A stretch of DNA of 64,000 bases from Dermacentor variabilis (lineage: Eukaryota > Arthropoda > Arachnida > Ixodida > Ixodidae), in assembly GCF_050947875.1 (NCBI RefSeq), contig NC_134573.1, forward strand, positions 70,160,315-70,224,314, in the 5' to 3' direction. This document shows, piece after piece, positions 10,665 through 22,988 of the stretch. The notes under the pieces were generated by a model, which worked only from the letters and a program-made list of their open reading frames with translations, had not been told where the DNA came from and did not search any database. Both the position numbers and the translations under genes were made by a program. Each line of letters opens with the position of its first letter. The first letter of the stretch is position 1.

Positions 10665-10862
10665 TCTGTATAGATTGGTTGGTAAAAACTCTTATTGAGT
10701 GCCCTGTGATAGAATGGCCAGGAGTCAGGTCTAACACGTCGGGACGTCCAGGCTTTGCCTAGCCGCCTCTTCGCGGGCCTGCTGGACGACCCAGATTTGG
10801 TCAGTGAGCGTGGAGCTGTGTAGGGCATCGGCCCGTCTCGCCGAGAGAACATCGGGATTAAT
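10665..10862 (-). pseudogene. R1/I-like LINE 3' terminus
   Basis: On the minus strand the frame reads ALHSSTLTDQIWVVQQAREE, ending SLDVPTC then stop. This is the same closing module as the LINE end at 44495-44873 (DLDEQFWAVQQAHD ... LPVPTWE). After the stop comes caataagagtttttaccaac, comparable to the ataaagtttt plus short-repeat tail of such LINEs. Confidence 0.55.
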
Positions 10863-11187
10863 GACTTTAGTATTTGATTCCTTGATCTTTTTTTGTTCTT
10901 GGAAATCGCCATTTAGTTTGTTCCCCTACATGTGCCTGTAACAGATCGGGGATGTCAATTTGTTCCCTTCATTTTTTCCATCCATACTGTAGGCGCTTCT
11001 TGCCAGTTTCGACTGCTCGCCGGTGAAGCTTGTGCTCACATTTAATGAAGACGACGGAGTGCGGTGACGGGTCGGATAGGCTCCACATCTGCTCCGCACA
11101 GGAGCTGCATTTTAGGCGAAATCACCTCAGCATACAGATTCTACGTAATCATCGTGTCTGACGCACGCCCACACCGAACTTGAGGGT
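10863..11187. other. Spacer, probably 5' UTR of the following LINE fragment
   Basis: No coding seen. GC content rises toward the ATG at 11188, as expected for a LINE 5' untranslated leader, but this is only inference. Confidence 0.3.
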
Positions 11188-11701
11188 ATGGCGAACGTGC
11201 TGCTCATTATCGACGCCGACAAAGCCCACGAATCGTCCACCGGGGCTTCGGAGGACGAGGACACGGTAATTCGCGAATCGCAAGGACTTCTGCCGGCCAC
11301 TGAGGTGAACGAAGAAGACAATGAGCCTTGGATCAATGTTATTAGCCGTGCCTGTCGTCGTCGGCCGCAGACACGCTCGACCACGCCCAACTATCCCGAA
11401 CGCCACCGAAGCCCGTTCTCCGGCAAAGCCGGCCGGCGATGCGCAAGCCCCAACAACCCCCCACCCCCACCCACCTGCCGATGATTACAAGCTGGGGGTT
11501 CATCCACGGATCGGCCTGCAGCTCAACAAGGTAAGCGCAGGGATGTTAGTAGACGCCATCACAAATGAGGAAAAGGTAGAAATCGGCTCCACCAGGTTCA
11601 AAATACGCATCGACAAAGACCAAAACAGCCTTGTTCTGAGCACTGCCTCAGACTGCACTAAGCAAGATGCAGAAAATTACAGTTTGTGCAACAACATATG
11701 A
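11188..11701 (+). pseudogene. I-like LINE ORF1 fragment (frameshifted)
   Basis: The first frame opens at ATG 11188 (MANVLLIIDADKAHESS) and has an acidic N-terminus ending in an Arg-rich patch (SRACRRRPQTRS). After a frameshift between about 11400 and 11470 the second frame reads PPADDYKLGVHPRIGLQLNK and DQNSLVLSTASDCTKQDAEN. This has the layout of the ORF1 of tick I/R1-like LINEs: acidic then basic N-terminus, then a PRGGL-like motif and an IVVVST-like motif. It stops at 11699-11701 without zinc knuckles, so it is truncated. Confidence 0.55.
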
Positions 11702-11823
11702 AATTGCTTCATACGGATAAAATACGGATAAATTGCTCGAGGCGGATACTGTACCTCTAGGCCACCGCTGCACCACGCTTCTATTAGTTAAACGTAAATA
11801 CCTAGTAAAGTTGATGGAAAAGC

Positions 11824-12048
11824 GGCGCCGCGGTAGCTCAGTTGGTTAGGGCATTGCACGCGTAATGCGGGGACGTGGGATCGTTGTCCCCCTGTGGTAA
11901 GTTGTTTTTTCATCCACTTTCATTACCATTACTTTATAATTTTTTATATCAATTAGTAATTAGAAGTAATTATCCCTGTGTTGCTCTTAGTATCTTTGTT
12001 GACTTCTTATGATATGATTATTTAAAAAATCGGGCCCCTCGGTTATTT
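11824..12048 (+). repeat. tRNA-derived SINE
   Basis: The head resembles a tRNA. An A-box-like TAGCTCAGTTGG is at 11834-11845, followed about 30 bp later by a degraded B box (gggatcgttgtcccc, 11875-11889). The body continues with tttttcatccactttcatta and ends near cgggcccctcggtta. Because the B box is damaged and the acceptor ends do not pair well, this is a SINE and not a tRNA gene. The Ruka family of Rhipicephalus ticks is a plausible relative; that is an inference from memory. Confidence 0.7.
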
Positions 12049-15000
12049 GGTAGGTTAATATTCTTGGCGTACATGTGCAGCGCAACACAGACGTGTCATT
12101 CATTCTTTGTCCCACGTCTTTGTCGCGCAGCACCCATTCGTCAAAAATCGTACAAATGAACAACCTATCATACCATACGCACGCATCTCGGCGTTAAAAG
12201 GGCTGTTACTCGCGTAAATTTTGCTATAGTGTAAACGAGGCGAACGCACTTTGCATATCCTGGACCCTATCAGAGCTGGCCGGACTCGGCCCATGTTCTG
12301 TAGCCATACCAGTCGCTGGCGCTCACCTATACGTCCGCACGGCACGGCATAAGAAGCTCTGCCACTTTCCTTGCTGTTTGTGCAGTTTGGTGTGCAGCCG
12401 TCCGTCATGCTGGAATACAAGTGTCAGTATGTGTTTCGTATAACTTGACCAAGATCCTTGACCTAATATCGTCTTGTACTGTATCTGGGATTCGCAGCCG
12501 ACAAATGTAACGCCCGCTCGACGATACGATGATGGCGCTGACGGAAACGACCACTTGGCGTCGTGAGCGTAGGGATGGCTTCGCCACGACACAGTTGAAC
12601 ATTTGACGTGATTTTCCACCACGTGACAGCGCTAGGCGAATAGCGGTGCGAGGGGCGCTGGAAAAATGCGCAACTCAGCTCCCTGCTGAAGCATATACAG
12701 GAACACTAGTATCACGGGCGCTGTAATACAGCGGTTGCGCCACAGTTGCGTGGAATATTTTGCGCTTCTTGGTGGCGCCTCGCTATTCCCTACGCGAAGC
12801 GGTATCTCGCCACGTCGCCTTAGCCAGATGTGTTTACGGGTGCGCCAGCGTCTCTGGATCGCTCGACGCGCCACTGTGCGACCGGCTGCGCCAGTGTATG
12901 CTTAGAAACCCGGCGAGCACTTAGGCTTCGGAGGGGAGCGTAGTAATTTAAAGGACGCAATAAAACATTGTTTACATGGACATGTCATGGCGGAAACACG
13001 ATCTTTGTACTCCCAAGCAATCCCGCGACCTCGTGATTTAATTCGAGAACGTCTACCCTCAGCACAGTTGGCGCCTAATGATGTGCCTTATGCACTCGTA
13101 ATTGTCTTGCTGGTTATTTCGTCTTCTAGCGCAATGTGAACGTGCTCTGTTTAGCGATGTCTTTTTATGGCCACCTGCTGGCATTAACTCTCATTACTTT
13201 ATAATGCATGCGATAAATACTATATCGGTTGATTTCTTCTATGTGTTTCAAGGAACTGGAACAAGACAAATGATAAGTAGAATCCTTGCAAGGTGCCTTA
13301 GGCTAACAAATCTTTGATTCGAAGAACGCAAAGCGGTATCAGGTACTCATGCGTATTGTGTTGTAATCGAGAGGCAGTTTTCTCGAAAAATTTATACGTA
13401 TGCTACCGCCCCTATTGTGTGTCCTAGTTTACCAGGGCTAGGCTGTCAAAAAAAAAAAGAAAAACAGATTTCAAGAACACTGTGCAATCTACAATTATAA
13501 CACCTAAGGTGTTCGGTTGCCGGAGGTGTCACCAACGAGCACCGTAGGTAATAAAATGGTTATTGCACCACCGTTTTCAAAAGCTTTCTTTTTTCGTTGA
13601 ACAGCTTTGACTAACGTTAGCTGGGACATCTTATACATGAAGCGCCCCTAGCCATGAAGTAATTAGAAAGCAGTGACTATGTAGATTCAATATGATGTCT
13701 GCTAGAAATGTCGTATTGGAATCAGAAATCTTGACCGCAACTTTCCACTTTGCTGCGATGGGTTTGTCTGATTGTTTGAAGTAGCACGAATGTCCTTTCT
13801 CGTCGGCCTTTTGCAAGCTTGTATGTGTGTGAGTATGGGGTGGGGGGGGGCTGTGTTGGCTGCCATAATGTCATGTAAATTGGTAAAGGCTTGTATGGCA
13901 TAGAGAGTGTTATGCCAGGCTCTCACCATGACTAGTACATGAATGCAGTACCAGGAGCAAGCTTGTGCTGCTGGCGTTGGTTACTTCAGGGCCTTAACGG
14001 TGTCACGGGAACAAAATGGGCATTGATTATACGCGACATCCCCACTAAGTGTGATCTCCCCGTGATGTCATTGCTTAGTTTATGAATTTCTTCACATCGG
14101 ACACCCGCACCAGCAGGGCCATCGCCTCGAATATCTCGAGAGGCGGTTCTTTTGATGTAGCAAGAAAAGAGAAGTATCGATTCACGGGCAATGAAATTAC
14201 AGCCCCGACTGCATGTCTGCAGGAAACAAAAGAATGTAAAAGAGCTTAATAAGCAATGCGGTTTTTAGAGGCTTCCATGCATAATTCACAGATCAACGAC
14301 AGCTTTCAGACTGTGATGTAGCTCGATCGACGAAAAGAATGAAAAGGCACGTTGCCCCTGGCGGTAACCACGAGCTCTGCTCATGCAACACCATTGGTCC
14401 TCAATATTGTTCACTTACCGATAAAGACAGCGCGTGGCTATTCGCTTTGCCCCAACCAGCGCCAGCCACTGCTCTGTGACGACGCTACAATAATTGCAGC
14501 GAAGATGAAAACGTGTGGAACCCGACTTAATGTAGCTCGTGCTGCAACTTAAAGAATGGCATGTGGCGGAAACGATTACCAGCTTTATTTAGCCAAGGCG
14601 TTCATGACTAGAAAAGGTATTTCGTTGTGTGGAGCATCTCATCGAGCAGTCTCTCTTCGGTGCGAGTTCGAAATTTCCTTTTCGGCTCAGGACCATTTCC
14701 GATTTAATAAAATTAGTAAATTTCTTCAAACCCTCTCTGACACCGTTAAGTTTCATTGAAATCTTGTGTATATTTAAAGATGTTTCCTAAACTGCTGTTT
14801 CGTGCATGTGCATATTGATAAAATGTTTTCAAAATTATACTATTATTAGGTGTAATTTACGCCCTATCATATGTAACAAGAAACATGTGAATTGTCATTC
14901 ATATATCCGTTTTGTATATAGGGATCATGCATTTATAAATCCACCATGTTAAGGATGAAATGCTCGTAGTTTATCACACCGTGCTACGTTCTCTGCGGAA

Positions 15001-15069
15001 CTATACACCTCCCGAGAAGGTGTCTAGAATGGAATATGGCGGTATAAATCTTATAAAACGGAATAAGGT
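12049..15069. other. 3-kb interval without recognised genes
   Basis: Only short frames without motifs occur. Notable items are a GC-rich patch at about 12620-12900, a poly-A run near 13448, and a G run near 13840. The piece atcccgcgacctcgtg near 13020 matches the tRNA-like end of a common SINE in antisense and may be a tiny fragment. Unique non-coding or regulatory DNA is possible; nothing else supported. Confidence 0.4.
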
Positions 15070-15074
15070 GACTG

Positions 15075-15120
15075 AGAAACGTTGGCCAACTTCTCGATAG
15101 GAGGACCTATCTTCGTCAAA
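15075..15120 (-). ncRNA. Hammerhead-ribozyme-like motif (degenerate) of Penelope element
   Basis: Read on the minus strand: core 1 is uUGACGA (15113-15119; consensus CUGANGA, first base changed to U). Stem II is a perfect 6-bp helix GAUAGG / CCUAUC with a UCCU loop (15096-15111). Core 2 is GAGAA (consensus GAAA). Then comes the self-complementary GUUGGCCAAC (15081-15090) in the position of helix III. Hammerhead ribozymes are known in the terminal repeats of Penelope-like elements. The two core changes suggest an inactive relic. Confidence 0.45.
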
Positions 15121-16313
15121 GGCGGCCTCCTCATCCTCGGGATGTTAGTTTTGAGGGGTTAGTTGAGGGACGTCGTGGTGGCTGTTGTTGTCGGTGACGC
15201 TTGGTTGTGAAGGGAGAGACTGCAAAGAAAATGAGCGCTCTCGTCTGACGTCTGTAGGCGGCAGAGAGGGAGGCGGGGACAAAAAAGAAGAAAGGAAAAG
15301 GAAGATAAAGAGACCAAGAGGGGGGGGGAATAAAATAACAAGAAAAGAAAAAGAAGGGCACAGGAGGGTGTTGAAGGAGCGAGGGGTTAGGGAGCATTCA
15401 GGTGTGTCGTTGGCGACATGCTTTTGTGACTTTAGAAGAGCCGGTCAGTGCCCGAGTAACAAAAAAAACTAAAAAGGACATCACTTGAAAGAATGACTTG
15501 AGTAGCCTAGCACCAACGCGTCGGGTAATATTGAAGTAGTCAAGATGGCGACAAGGAGTCTGGGTGCAATGCAAGGGACGTTAGCCTCAGTAGCTCAATT
15601 TAGGCGTCGTCATGACGGTATACAGAAGTGTGGACACATTGTGTAGCTGAGGCACCGAAAAAGGTATCCTGGCGTCTGGGACATTGGAATGTGTTGGTGA
15701 GGGTGTTTCTAAAAGTTAAGATTTAACTTAAACAAGAAAAAACAGACAAAAAAGGGGGAGCGATACCAGAATAACAAATAGGAGGGTGACATGAACAAAA
15801 GCGGGAGGGGGCAGGTGTATATGGGAAAAGGTGTCGTTTAGTTGATATAAGCGTAAAAACGTGGAAGAGTAAGGTAAATTGGGTAGTAGAGAGGGGTAAA
15901 TTGGAAACGGAGTAATATGTAACGTTAAGAATCAAGGTTAACTGGTGGCGTATTGTATTTTCTTCCTTGGTTGATGATGTGAGAATTTCAGATTTAAGAT
16001 GCAGCTTTTAGAGATTCTAAGTTGTCACGTACCAAGTTAATTCCCGTCAGGTGTAGGCACTTAAACTTTTGTGTGCGGTATGATTCCGTATACTTCCTTT
16101 CTGGAGGTGAACGAAAATTTGTTTGTAGTATATAGAGCCTTGCTTTGTGAAATATATTACCACGTTCATTGAAGTGGCTGGCTACTGCTTTAGGTAAATT
16201 GTTTTGTATCTGCGTGATCACCTTTGAGTCTTGTACGAATTTGTTGTCTAGTCTCATCTATGTATTGTTTGCTACAAACTACACATTGTAGACAGTAAAC
16301 TACGTTGCTGTCT

Positions 16314-16386
16314 CGATCGGGTGCCCTGGGATATTAGCAGTATATAGTTCTGTGGATCAAATTTTATGAACTTTTGGAAGGAGGTA
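16314..16386 (-). repeat. 73-bp duplicated block, copy 1
   Basis: This matches 17545-17617 without any difference seen by eye, although the flanking Penelope sequence is heavily decayed. The copy at 17545-17617 sits where the RT frame expects it (LPKVHK motif). This copy sits just upstream of the GIY-YIG region and breaks the frame, so it is the secondary copy. Confidence 0.85.
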
Positions 16387-17544
16387 CGTGCAGGGGAAAC
16401 TCGAAGTTACCTTGTATCGCTGTATTTTTTACTCTATTAGAAGATTGGAAATGTTTGCATGTAGAACACCTTGGGAGGCCACAGGGACCGTATGCTAACT
16501 TCGTCTTTGTGCTTTGACATGTAGAATCATATCCTTAAAGTTAGTGTTGCGTTTGTAGGCTGCTCTGAGCGGGTCGGGGAAATCTTATTAATTTTGTGGT
16601 TGCTGCAGAGAATTGGGTAGTATTTACTGAGGATGTTGTTCACGTTTGGGAGTGCGCATGAGAATTTAGTAGTAAGAACAGGAGTTGGTTATTCTTGTGA
16701 TCCTAGGGCATGGCTTGAGGACCTCGGCGCGATCAAGTTTGGTTGCGTCAGGGTAGGCTTTTCAAGGGCACTGTTCGCACTTCCTGTTTGATAGGGTTTA
16801 CTCAACGTGACCGGGTTTATTTATGTAGTCTTGCCTTTCAACGCAAATACAACGTGGTCGTGCGGATTGGCCTTTAAGTACGCCTTGTTGGCAATGTCTG
16901 GAATGGTGGCTCATGTAGTCTAGGTACTGTTGTTTATCCAAAGGTTGCCTATATAGCGTTGTCTCTAGTGTGCCATGTGTCCAGAAATTTTATGCGCTCC
17001 GTTGAAGATTCTCCTTGTGAATTTTATTGTTGGGTGTTAAGAATTTAAAAATTATACACATTTATCTAGGCTGTCTTGACCATGTCCCCATATTATGAAT
17101 ATGTCGTCTGTGCCTCATAGGTATGGGTAGGGCTTGTTTTTGCAGCGCGATAGGACATCTGTTTCTAGAATGCACATAAATATGTTCGCATAAGTTGGTG
17201 CCAAAGGCGTGCCCATACTTTTCCCACGTATGAGCAGGTAGAAAATAGCCTAAACTTCAAAGTATTTATGTGTTACAATTAATTAAAGGAGAGACAAGTA
17301 GACTTCAATAGCGTGTTGCACATTGTGTTTAGACAGCGTTTCTTTAATGGAAGATGAACCATCGGGGATAGGAATGTTGGTGTACCGGGCCGTGACGTCT
17401 AGTGTTGCGAGAATTATGTTTTGGCTTAGTGTGCCTCTAGTTTAATGTCAGTTTCTTGTACGAATGACAGAAGTGTTTTGGGAAAGTCACCAAGGAAGTG
17501 GTTCAGGAATGTGGAGAAGTTCTCTGTCAGGGTGTTGTTTGATA

Positions 17545-17617
17545 CGATCGGGTGCCCTGGGATATTAGCAGTATATAGTTCTGTGGATCAAATTTTATGA
17601 ACTTTTGGAAGGAGGTA
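17545..17617 (-). repeat. 73-bp duplicated block, copy 2 (original site)
   Basis: In minus-strand reading the block encodes LPKVHK, then a stop, then IPGHPI, which fits between the N-terminal Penelope domain and the RT palm. See 16314-16386. Confidence 0.85.
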
Positions 17618-18150
17618 CAAGCGCCGAGCAGTTTTGTTGCTTGGTGTAGGAAACTTGTATTTTTACGGTGTTATCAACTCATCAGCCAAAAGTGATTTCA
17701 GCCTGTTGGTAATTGTCAGTGTGTAGGATAATGTTGGATCGTTATCTAGCTTACGGTCATGTTCTGGCTTGCTTAGTTGTCTGTAAGCCCCGTGCTTATA
17801 CTTTTCTACTGGCCAAATAACTATACTTCCACCCTTATCTGTTTCCTTAATAACAATGTCATTCCGGCAACTAAGATTTGAAATAATAGAGCTTTCCGCC
17901 GCAGTTATGTCTTTAGGTCGCTTAGATGTATCAGATTCGCTTATAATTTCTTTACTGGCAGTTTTCAGATATAGGTCAAGTTCTATGGCTCGTTCTTGTT
18001 CAGGAGTCCAAGAGGATTGGGCTCTAAGTGGTGTCGTCCCGGTGTCTGGCGCGTTGTTGTCTGCGAAAAAGTGTCTGATACGCATTCGTTGGGAAAATTC
18101 AACAGGTCCTTCTGAAGCTCAATTTAGGCACACACACTGACAAAGTAGAT

Positions 18151-19099
18151 AACGGCACAACCACCACGACACGGCGAAGAGAAGACGACAGTGTCATGAA
18201 GACAGCATCAGGATGGCAACACTTCGTTCAGCTACATCTACGACGGCGATAACATCTCTAACATATCGGCGAGTCATGGACTCAACTGCTGCAAGACATA
18301 ATTAAAGCATCACAGAATCAGGAAATTTATTGATGCGGTCTTTGTTTCCAGAAATGCGCATTTTCTGGCAGATGTCTGGCATTACCCAACCTTTTTGATC
18401 TGCCCAGCTGATATTGGAACTGGTCGCTATGCTTCACCGTCGGAATAAAATAAACCAGCCGACTACATTGTTATTAACAGGCTACATATCATGTGGAATG
18501 TCGCGCAGGATAAGCGAAATCAGGAATTGGGAGAACATTTGTTTTACTCTAACAGACAGCGTCCTGCACTGGCTCTTATGAACAACTCATCTACTGTGAC
18601 GCAAAGCATTCTTTACCACAATTCTTCACTTTACGGGTAGACTCATATCTTGCCTCCGCTATCAATGCACCACATTCGCGATAGGCCACCCTTACTGCGT
18701 TGTCGCAGTTGTGTTGTTGTTGTTACCACCTTGTAGCCTTCGGACGCCACAGTCGTCATATCGCGTCTTCACCGTCCTTGTCATATCATCATCGTCGCCA
18801 TCGTCCAACCAAGGTCAACGCTACACTCGGCACGGTCGTTGTAATCACATCATTATCAGGCCATCGTAATCGCCATCACCGGCATACGGTTGCCGCCGTG
18901 CCAAGGACAATTCACATGAGTCCTGGAAGTGCGGCAGCTTATTACCCCCTAACGATAGTAATATTGATACGTTGATTGAAAAAAGCACACTTTGATTGCC
19001 GCAACATCTTAATAGAACACATCTCGTAGTTATTGCTGACATTATTACGATTAGCATTAAAATATTATTTGAAACACCGTATTGCCCCCACATGTGGAC
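18151..19099. other. Unassigned interval between Penelope and LINE remnants
   Basis: It holds a CAT/CAC-rich low-complexity stretch (18700-18900) and no motif-bearing frame. It may include more of the decayed plus-strand LINE upstream of its RT, but nothing could be aligned by eye. Confidence 0.35.
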
Positions 19100-21058
19100 G
19101 ATGTAGAAATTATATGGAAATGGCGTCCTTAGCCCAATATTGTCCAATGTCATACTGGTGGGCCTTCAAACGAGCTACTTTAATTAACGCAGATCAGCAC
19201 GTACGCGGATGATATCTGTATCTAGTCATCCGGCGTCACACGTCCACAGGTGCGTGCAAGGCTTCAACGCGCGGCTACCATCACGGCGAAGTACTTTCGC
19301 CGTATAGGCCTACAACTCTCAGGAACTAACTGTGCAGTGTTGGCATTCACGCGTAAATCAATGTCACTGCATCCAATTGTTGTTGACGTAACGGCGCTTC
19401 CTTTAGTCATCCACCACAGGTTTCTTGGCGTGATAAACGACTGCAATCTTTCTTGGACCAAACACGTTACTGTGCTTAGAGCTAAACTGACCAACTTCAT
19501 ACACGTTCTTCGTTTAATCTGTTGACAGAGCGAAGTTTGCTCCAAGTGTACCAGGCACTTTTTGTGGGCTACATACGCACAGCATGCCTGTGCTATATAA
19601 CGTGGGATCATGTATACGCACGCTGGAGAGCCTTCAGGCACAAGCACTGCGGATATGCCATGGCTTGCCACGCTGCACGTCAACTAAGGACACAATAGCG
19701 GAAGAACGGGCTTGTCCAATCGACATATACAGGTCTTGTGAACCTGTGCGAACTTATCTTCGCCTGCTGACCTGACTCACACCATCCTCTGCGAACAGTT
19801 CCGAGAACCAACCTTGACTGTGGTTTTTCTAACGGAATTGCATGTCATGCAAGCATTACACTTGCAACTTTTCAGGCCACCAACATCCCCGAGACATCTC
19901 CATGGACATTGGCAAGACCACTAGTGAGGCTTCAGATACCCGGAATTATGAAGGAATCCCACGTTTCCTCCATTGACTTGAAACAGCTCACCCTGTCCCA
20001 TATACTTACATTATATAGTGGGACTGTACAAGTATTTAACGATGGGTGGGTCACGCCATCTGCCACAACGGTCGCATTCGTCATCCCACAACTTGGAATT
20101 ACTCGGCGATTTCAGTTAGACCACAAATGCACTTCTACGACTGCGGAACATGCGGGAATACGGGAGGCTGTCCGTTTTATGAGAACGCAGACACCTAATA
20201 AATGGACGCTATCCTGCGATGCCAAATCAGCGCTACAGGCGCTAACATGCTTTTTGAAGAAAGGACCATACTTCCTGTTCGTGCTGGAAATCGCCGAACT
20301 TCATGACAGTGCCAAGTGGCCACGTGATCACTTTTCAATGGGTACCTAGTCACTGTGGTGGGATTGGCAATCAACTCGCTGACAGTGAGGCAAGATCGAC
20401 CTTCTCTTCCTCTGATGAAGTGCGGAATGCCTACTCGCGACCTGACACCAACTCCATGATCGAGGCACTCATTCAGGACCTTATAATGGCATACAGAGCC
20501 CACGATGACAACATTCACAGACGCCTACACATGATCGACCCAGACGGTAAATTCTGCTTGCCCCGGACGTTTACGCGGAGCAAAACGTCATTGCTACACA
20601 GGATTCGGCTGGGCGTTGCTTTCACCCGTCGCTACGTGCACCTCATCGGCCAATCGAACAGCCCTGATTGTGAACACTAGCAGATGCCTGGAACACTGGA
20701 ACGCATACTGTGCGATTGCCCAGCATATATGCTGGGTTGAAGGACGTTAGAAACTTTCCTAGCCAGCGTTGGCAGGCAACCACTGTCGGAGGAAGCTATC
20801 CTCGTCCCATGGCCTGACACTGCAACTTCAATGCGTGCAACTAAAGTGTTGTTGAACTTTCTGCAGGACATCAAACTCGACGAGCGGCTCTAGCAAGGCA
20901 ACTGTCTCATATACATAAGCACTCACCACTTTTCTTATCATCATCATCCCTCCCAGTGCTTTCACTCCCCTTCCCTCTTACCCTGTGCAGAGTAGCAGAC
21001 TAGACCGCACTAGCTCAGGTCGACCTCTGTGTCTTTCCTGTCAATAAATTATATTCTA
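19100..21058 (+). pseudogene. RNase H-bearing LINE ORF2 remnant with 3' UTR
   Basis: Plus-strand text gives VLSPILSNVILVGL (RT block 4) near 19120, then the catalytic YADD at 19202-19213. The frame RARLQRAATITAKYFRRIGL follows, with FLGVINDCNLSW (thumb). An RNase H domain spans 20030-20400 (AEHAGIREAVRF, LSCDAKSALQAL, ITFQWVPSHCGGIGNQLAD). A C-terminal block HRIRLGVAFTRRYVHLIGQS ends with a degraded Cys/His module (ERILCDCPAY). Several stops and frameshifts interrupt it. A 3' UTR with a catcatcatc tract ends at aataaattatat near 21058. This is the I/R1-like lineage that keeps its own RNase H. Confidence 0.75.
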
Positions 21059-22654
21059 TATTCACGGCCTAGGACAATTCCAAAAGGTATCATCACACAG
21101 TATATCAAGTTCTAATCACTGCACCCTAGTTGGAACTCCATAGTATACCTTCTATCCTGGCTTCAAATTCGGTGCAATAACTCTCCCTCAAGTGGCCGCA
21201 CCCAACGTGGAGGTCCATGAGGCGCTATCGCCTTAACCTATTTAGGGACACATACCCATTACGTCACATTGATTTATCCATACATGAGGAATTATCAATA
21301 TTTGGTGGACAACAATACCACATACGAAATGTCAAAGCTTTCTTTTAAGGCACGCAATTAGTGGCACATGCCCAGTGACCCAGCGATCCGAGGTTCCAAG
21401 GCGTATCCACATGGAATGAATTTCTAGAATGACGCCAGTTTGGGGATATGTGCCATCAAACTTGCCGTAAAAGTGCACTGTTGCTGCACTTACTTCATCT
21501 AAGATAACACTCTTTTCTGCAAAGAAGCAGCAAAATGTATAGAATGTCCGTGTATTTCGTTCCACATAATGGGAAATAATATCTCGGAACTGGTGTCATT
21601 CTACAAATTTATTTCAAGTGGATACGTCTTGCAAGCTCACCAGCTAAACATCATAAAGTTTAATATGCGGCGTAGACTAATAGATTAAGAAGTTATTTAG
21701 ATAATTGTTAACTAGTTGAATATGTGTATCAATTCATTGTGCTAATAATGTCCACTCTTCGAATAATCCAGCTCACCGTATAGAATTGTGCGATCTGCCA
21801 CGGGCTGTTTTAAAAATCGCCCTGTACCTCAGGTGTGTTCTGCACCGGAACTCCTCTCTCGCGCGTCCCTAAGAAGACTCGGAGCCCTCTAGCAGCACCG
21901 CCACGAAGTGTGTGCATAGCCTGAGAAATGCATGACGCATTGCTGCGTGCGAACACTGAGAAACACGCCATGCGGAAGCCAGGCTCCACTACGTGCTCCC
22001 TTCTAGACATATGGCGCCATCTAGTGGAGCGGCGAAAAAGTCCGCACATGGCCTCCGAGGCGAGGAATGTGGCGCGCCGGTGCTGGCTATCGCTGAAAGT
22101 TGTTGCCTCACTTGCCGCGCAGTGGGTAGCACATACTCAGTGGCTCATGATGGCGAGAGGTTCAGTGAACAGCAGCACATACGTCGTGCATTCATGGCGC
22201 AGCTCAATAATGCATTGCTGGGAAGAGTGCTCATTCAAAAGCGGTCTATAACCAGTGCATTTGTGGCACAGCCTTCTAAAGCATCAGATAGCTGCTCATA
22301 AGGAACGCTTCTGACGTGGGTTTGACTCCACTGACCATCGGATAAATTTAGGGTACATACCTAGTTACCCAAGTTGGAGTCAACGACATTCCTTCAAGAG
22401 CGGCACAAACCTACTGGCACATGCACAGTGCACCCATGTTGTCATCAAAGTGTGACCCAGTTAGGGGGGAGAATGGTTAGATACAAACACACATAGATAA
22501 ATAGACAGAGGCATATCTCCGGAATCTGTGGGAAATACCCTAAGAATGCTAGCGTTTTAATAATGTGATTAGTGTCTTTAGGGTCCTTCACGCGCTTTTC
22601 GCGGCTTGATGTGCATATATATGTCTATCCGTTCTCACGCCCACGTTAGCCACG
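21059..22654. other. Unassigned, probably old repeats
   Basis: The phrase ggcacatgc.cagtg occurs at about 21363 and again at about 22418, in otherwise unlike contexts, hinting at two diverged copies of one dispersed repeat. Frames at 21810-22301 are short and carry no domain. Nothing else seen. Confidence 0.35.
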
Positions 22655-22880
22655 AGTAGGCCATGGTTGAGTGGGCAGCGGATCGGGCTACTGCACTGAT
22701 GGAACCTGGTTCGAAAGCAACCGTCGGATACACGCAGGTCTCTGGGTACGCGGAGGTGTGTACGTGCGTGCACCTACTAAACCAACCTTTTTGGCAGCGC
22801 CATGGATCCCTGCAGATGCGGCATTGGATGTGCGGCACTGGGTACGTAGCACTCTTCAATAAAACCCTCTCACACCGACT
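22655..22880 (+). repeat. Second tRNA-like SINE candidate
   Basis: A strong A box (tggttgagtgg, 22664-22674) is followed at tRNA-like spacing by a B box (ggttcgaaagc, 22708-22718). The unit runs to an AATAAA-containing end (caataaaac, about 22857). Anticodon-arm pairing is not evident, so it is a Pol III-type SINE head and not a tRNA gene. Confidence 0.5.
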
Positions 22881-22988
22881 TGGGTAACCATGTGCCGCTA
22901 TACGATGACAAACATGACCCTACAAGTTTCTCGCATGGTCGGCTGAATTCAACCTGATTCACGCGCGGTCGCTACAGCGGCACCGGTA

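Larger units (their letters stand above)
16030..18085 (-). pseudogene. Penelope RT / GIY-YIG coding remnant
   Basis: The best frame, 18085-17663, reads SCRNDIVIKETDKGGSIVIW then AYRQLSKPEHDRKLDNDPT, the conserved N-terminal block of Penelope RTs (I-x-x-A/T-D-K-G-G). It continues with a L-P-K-V/I-H-K motif near 17610, then a P-I-V-S motif and a L-D-V-T-x-x-Y-T-N-I-P motif (17430-17400). The C-terminal part reads VVYCLQCVVCSKQYIDETRQ and RTRLKGDHADT at about 16300-16200. This is the GIY-YIG fold core with Asp replacing the usual Gly after YI. At least several stops interrupt the chain. Confidence 0.7.
15070..18150 (-). mobile_element. Penelope-like element (decayed)
   Basis: The minus strand carries, in order, an N-terminal domain (17663-18085), an RT region (about 17540-16900), a GIY-YIG endonuclease remnant (about 16300-16030), and a 3' tail. 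Near its end lies a hammerhead-like motif (15075-15120). RT followed by GIY-YIG is diagnostic for canonical Penelope-like retroelements. Stops and frameshifts are frequent, so it is dead. A 73-bp block is duplicated inside (16314-16386 and 17545-17617). The 15180-15450 stretch is purine-rich on the plus strand and looks like untranslated 3' sequence. Confidence 0.75.

Noticed and set aside
11824..11900. tRNA gene
   Set aside because: B box damaged, acceptor stem not paired, and a SINE body follows.
22655..22735. tRNA gene with good A and B boxes
   Set aside because: No convincing anticodon or acceptor stem; followed by a SINE-like body.
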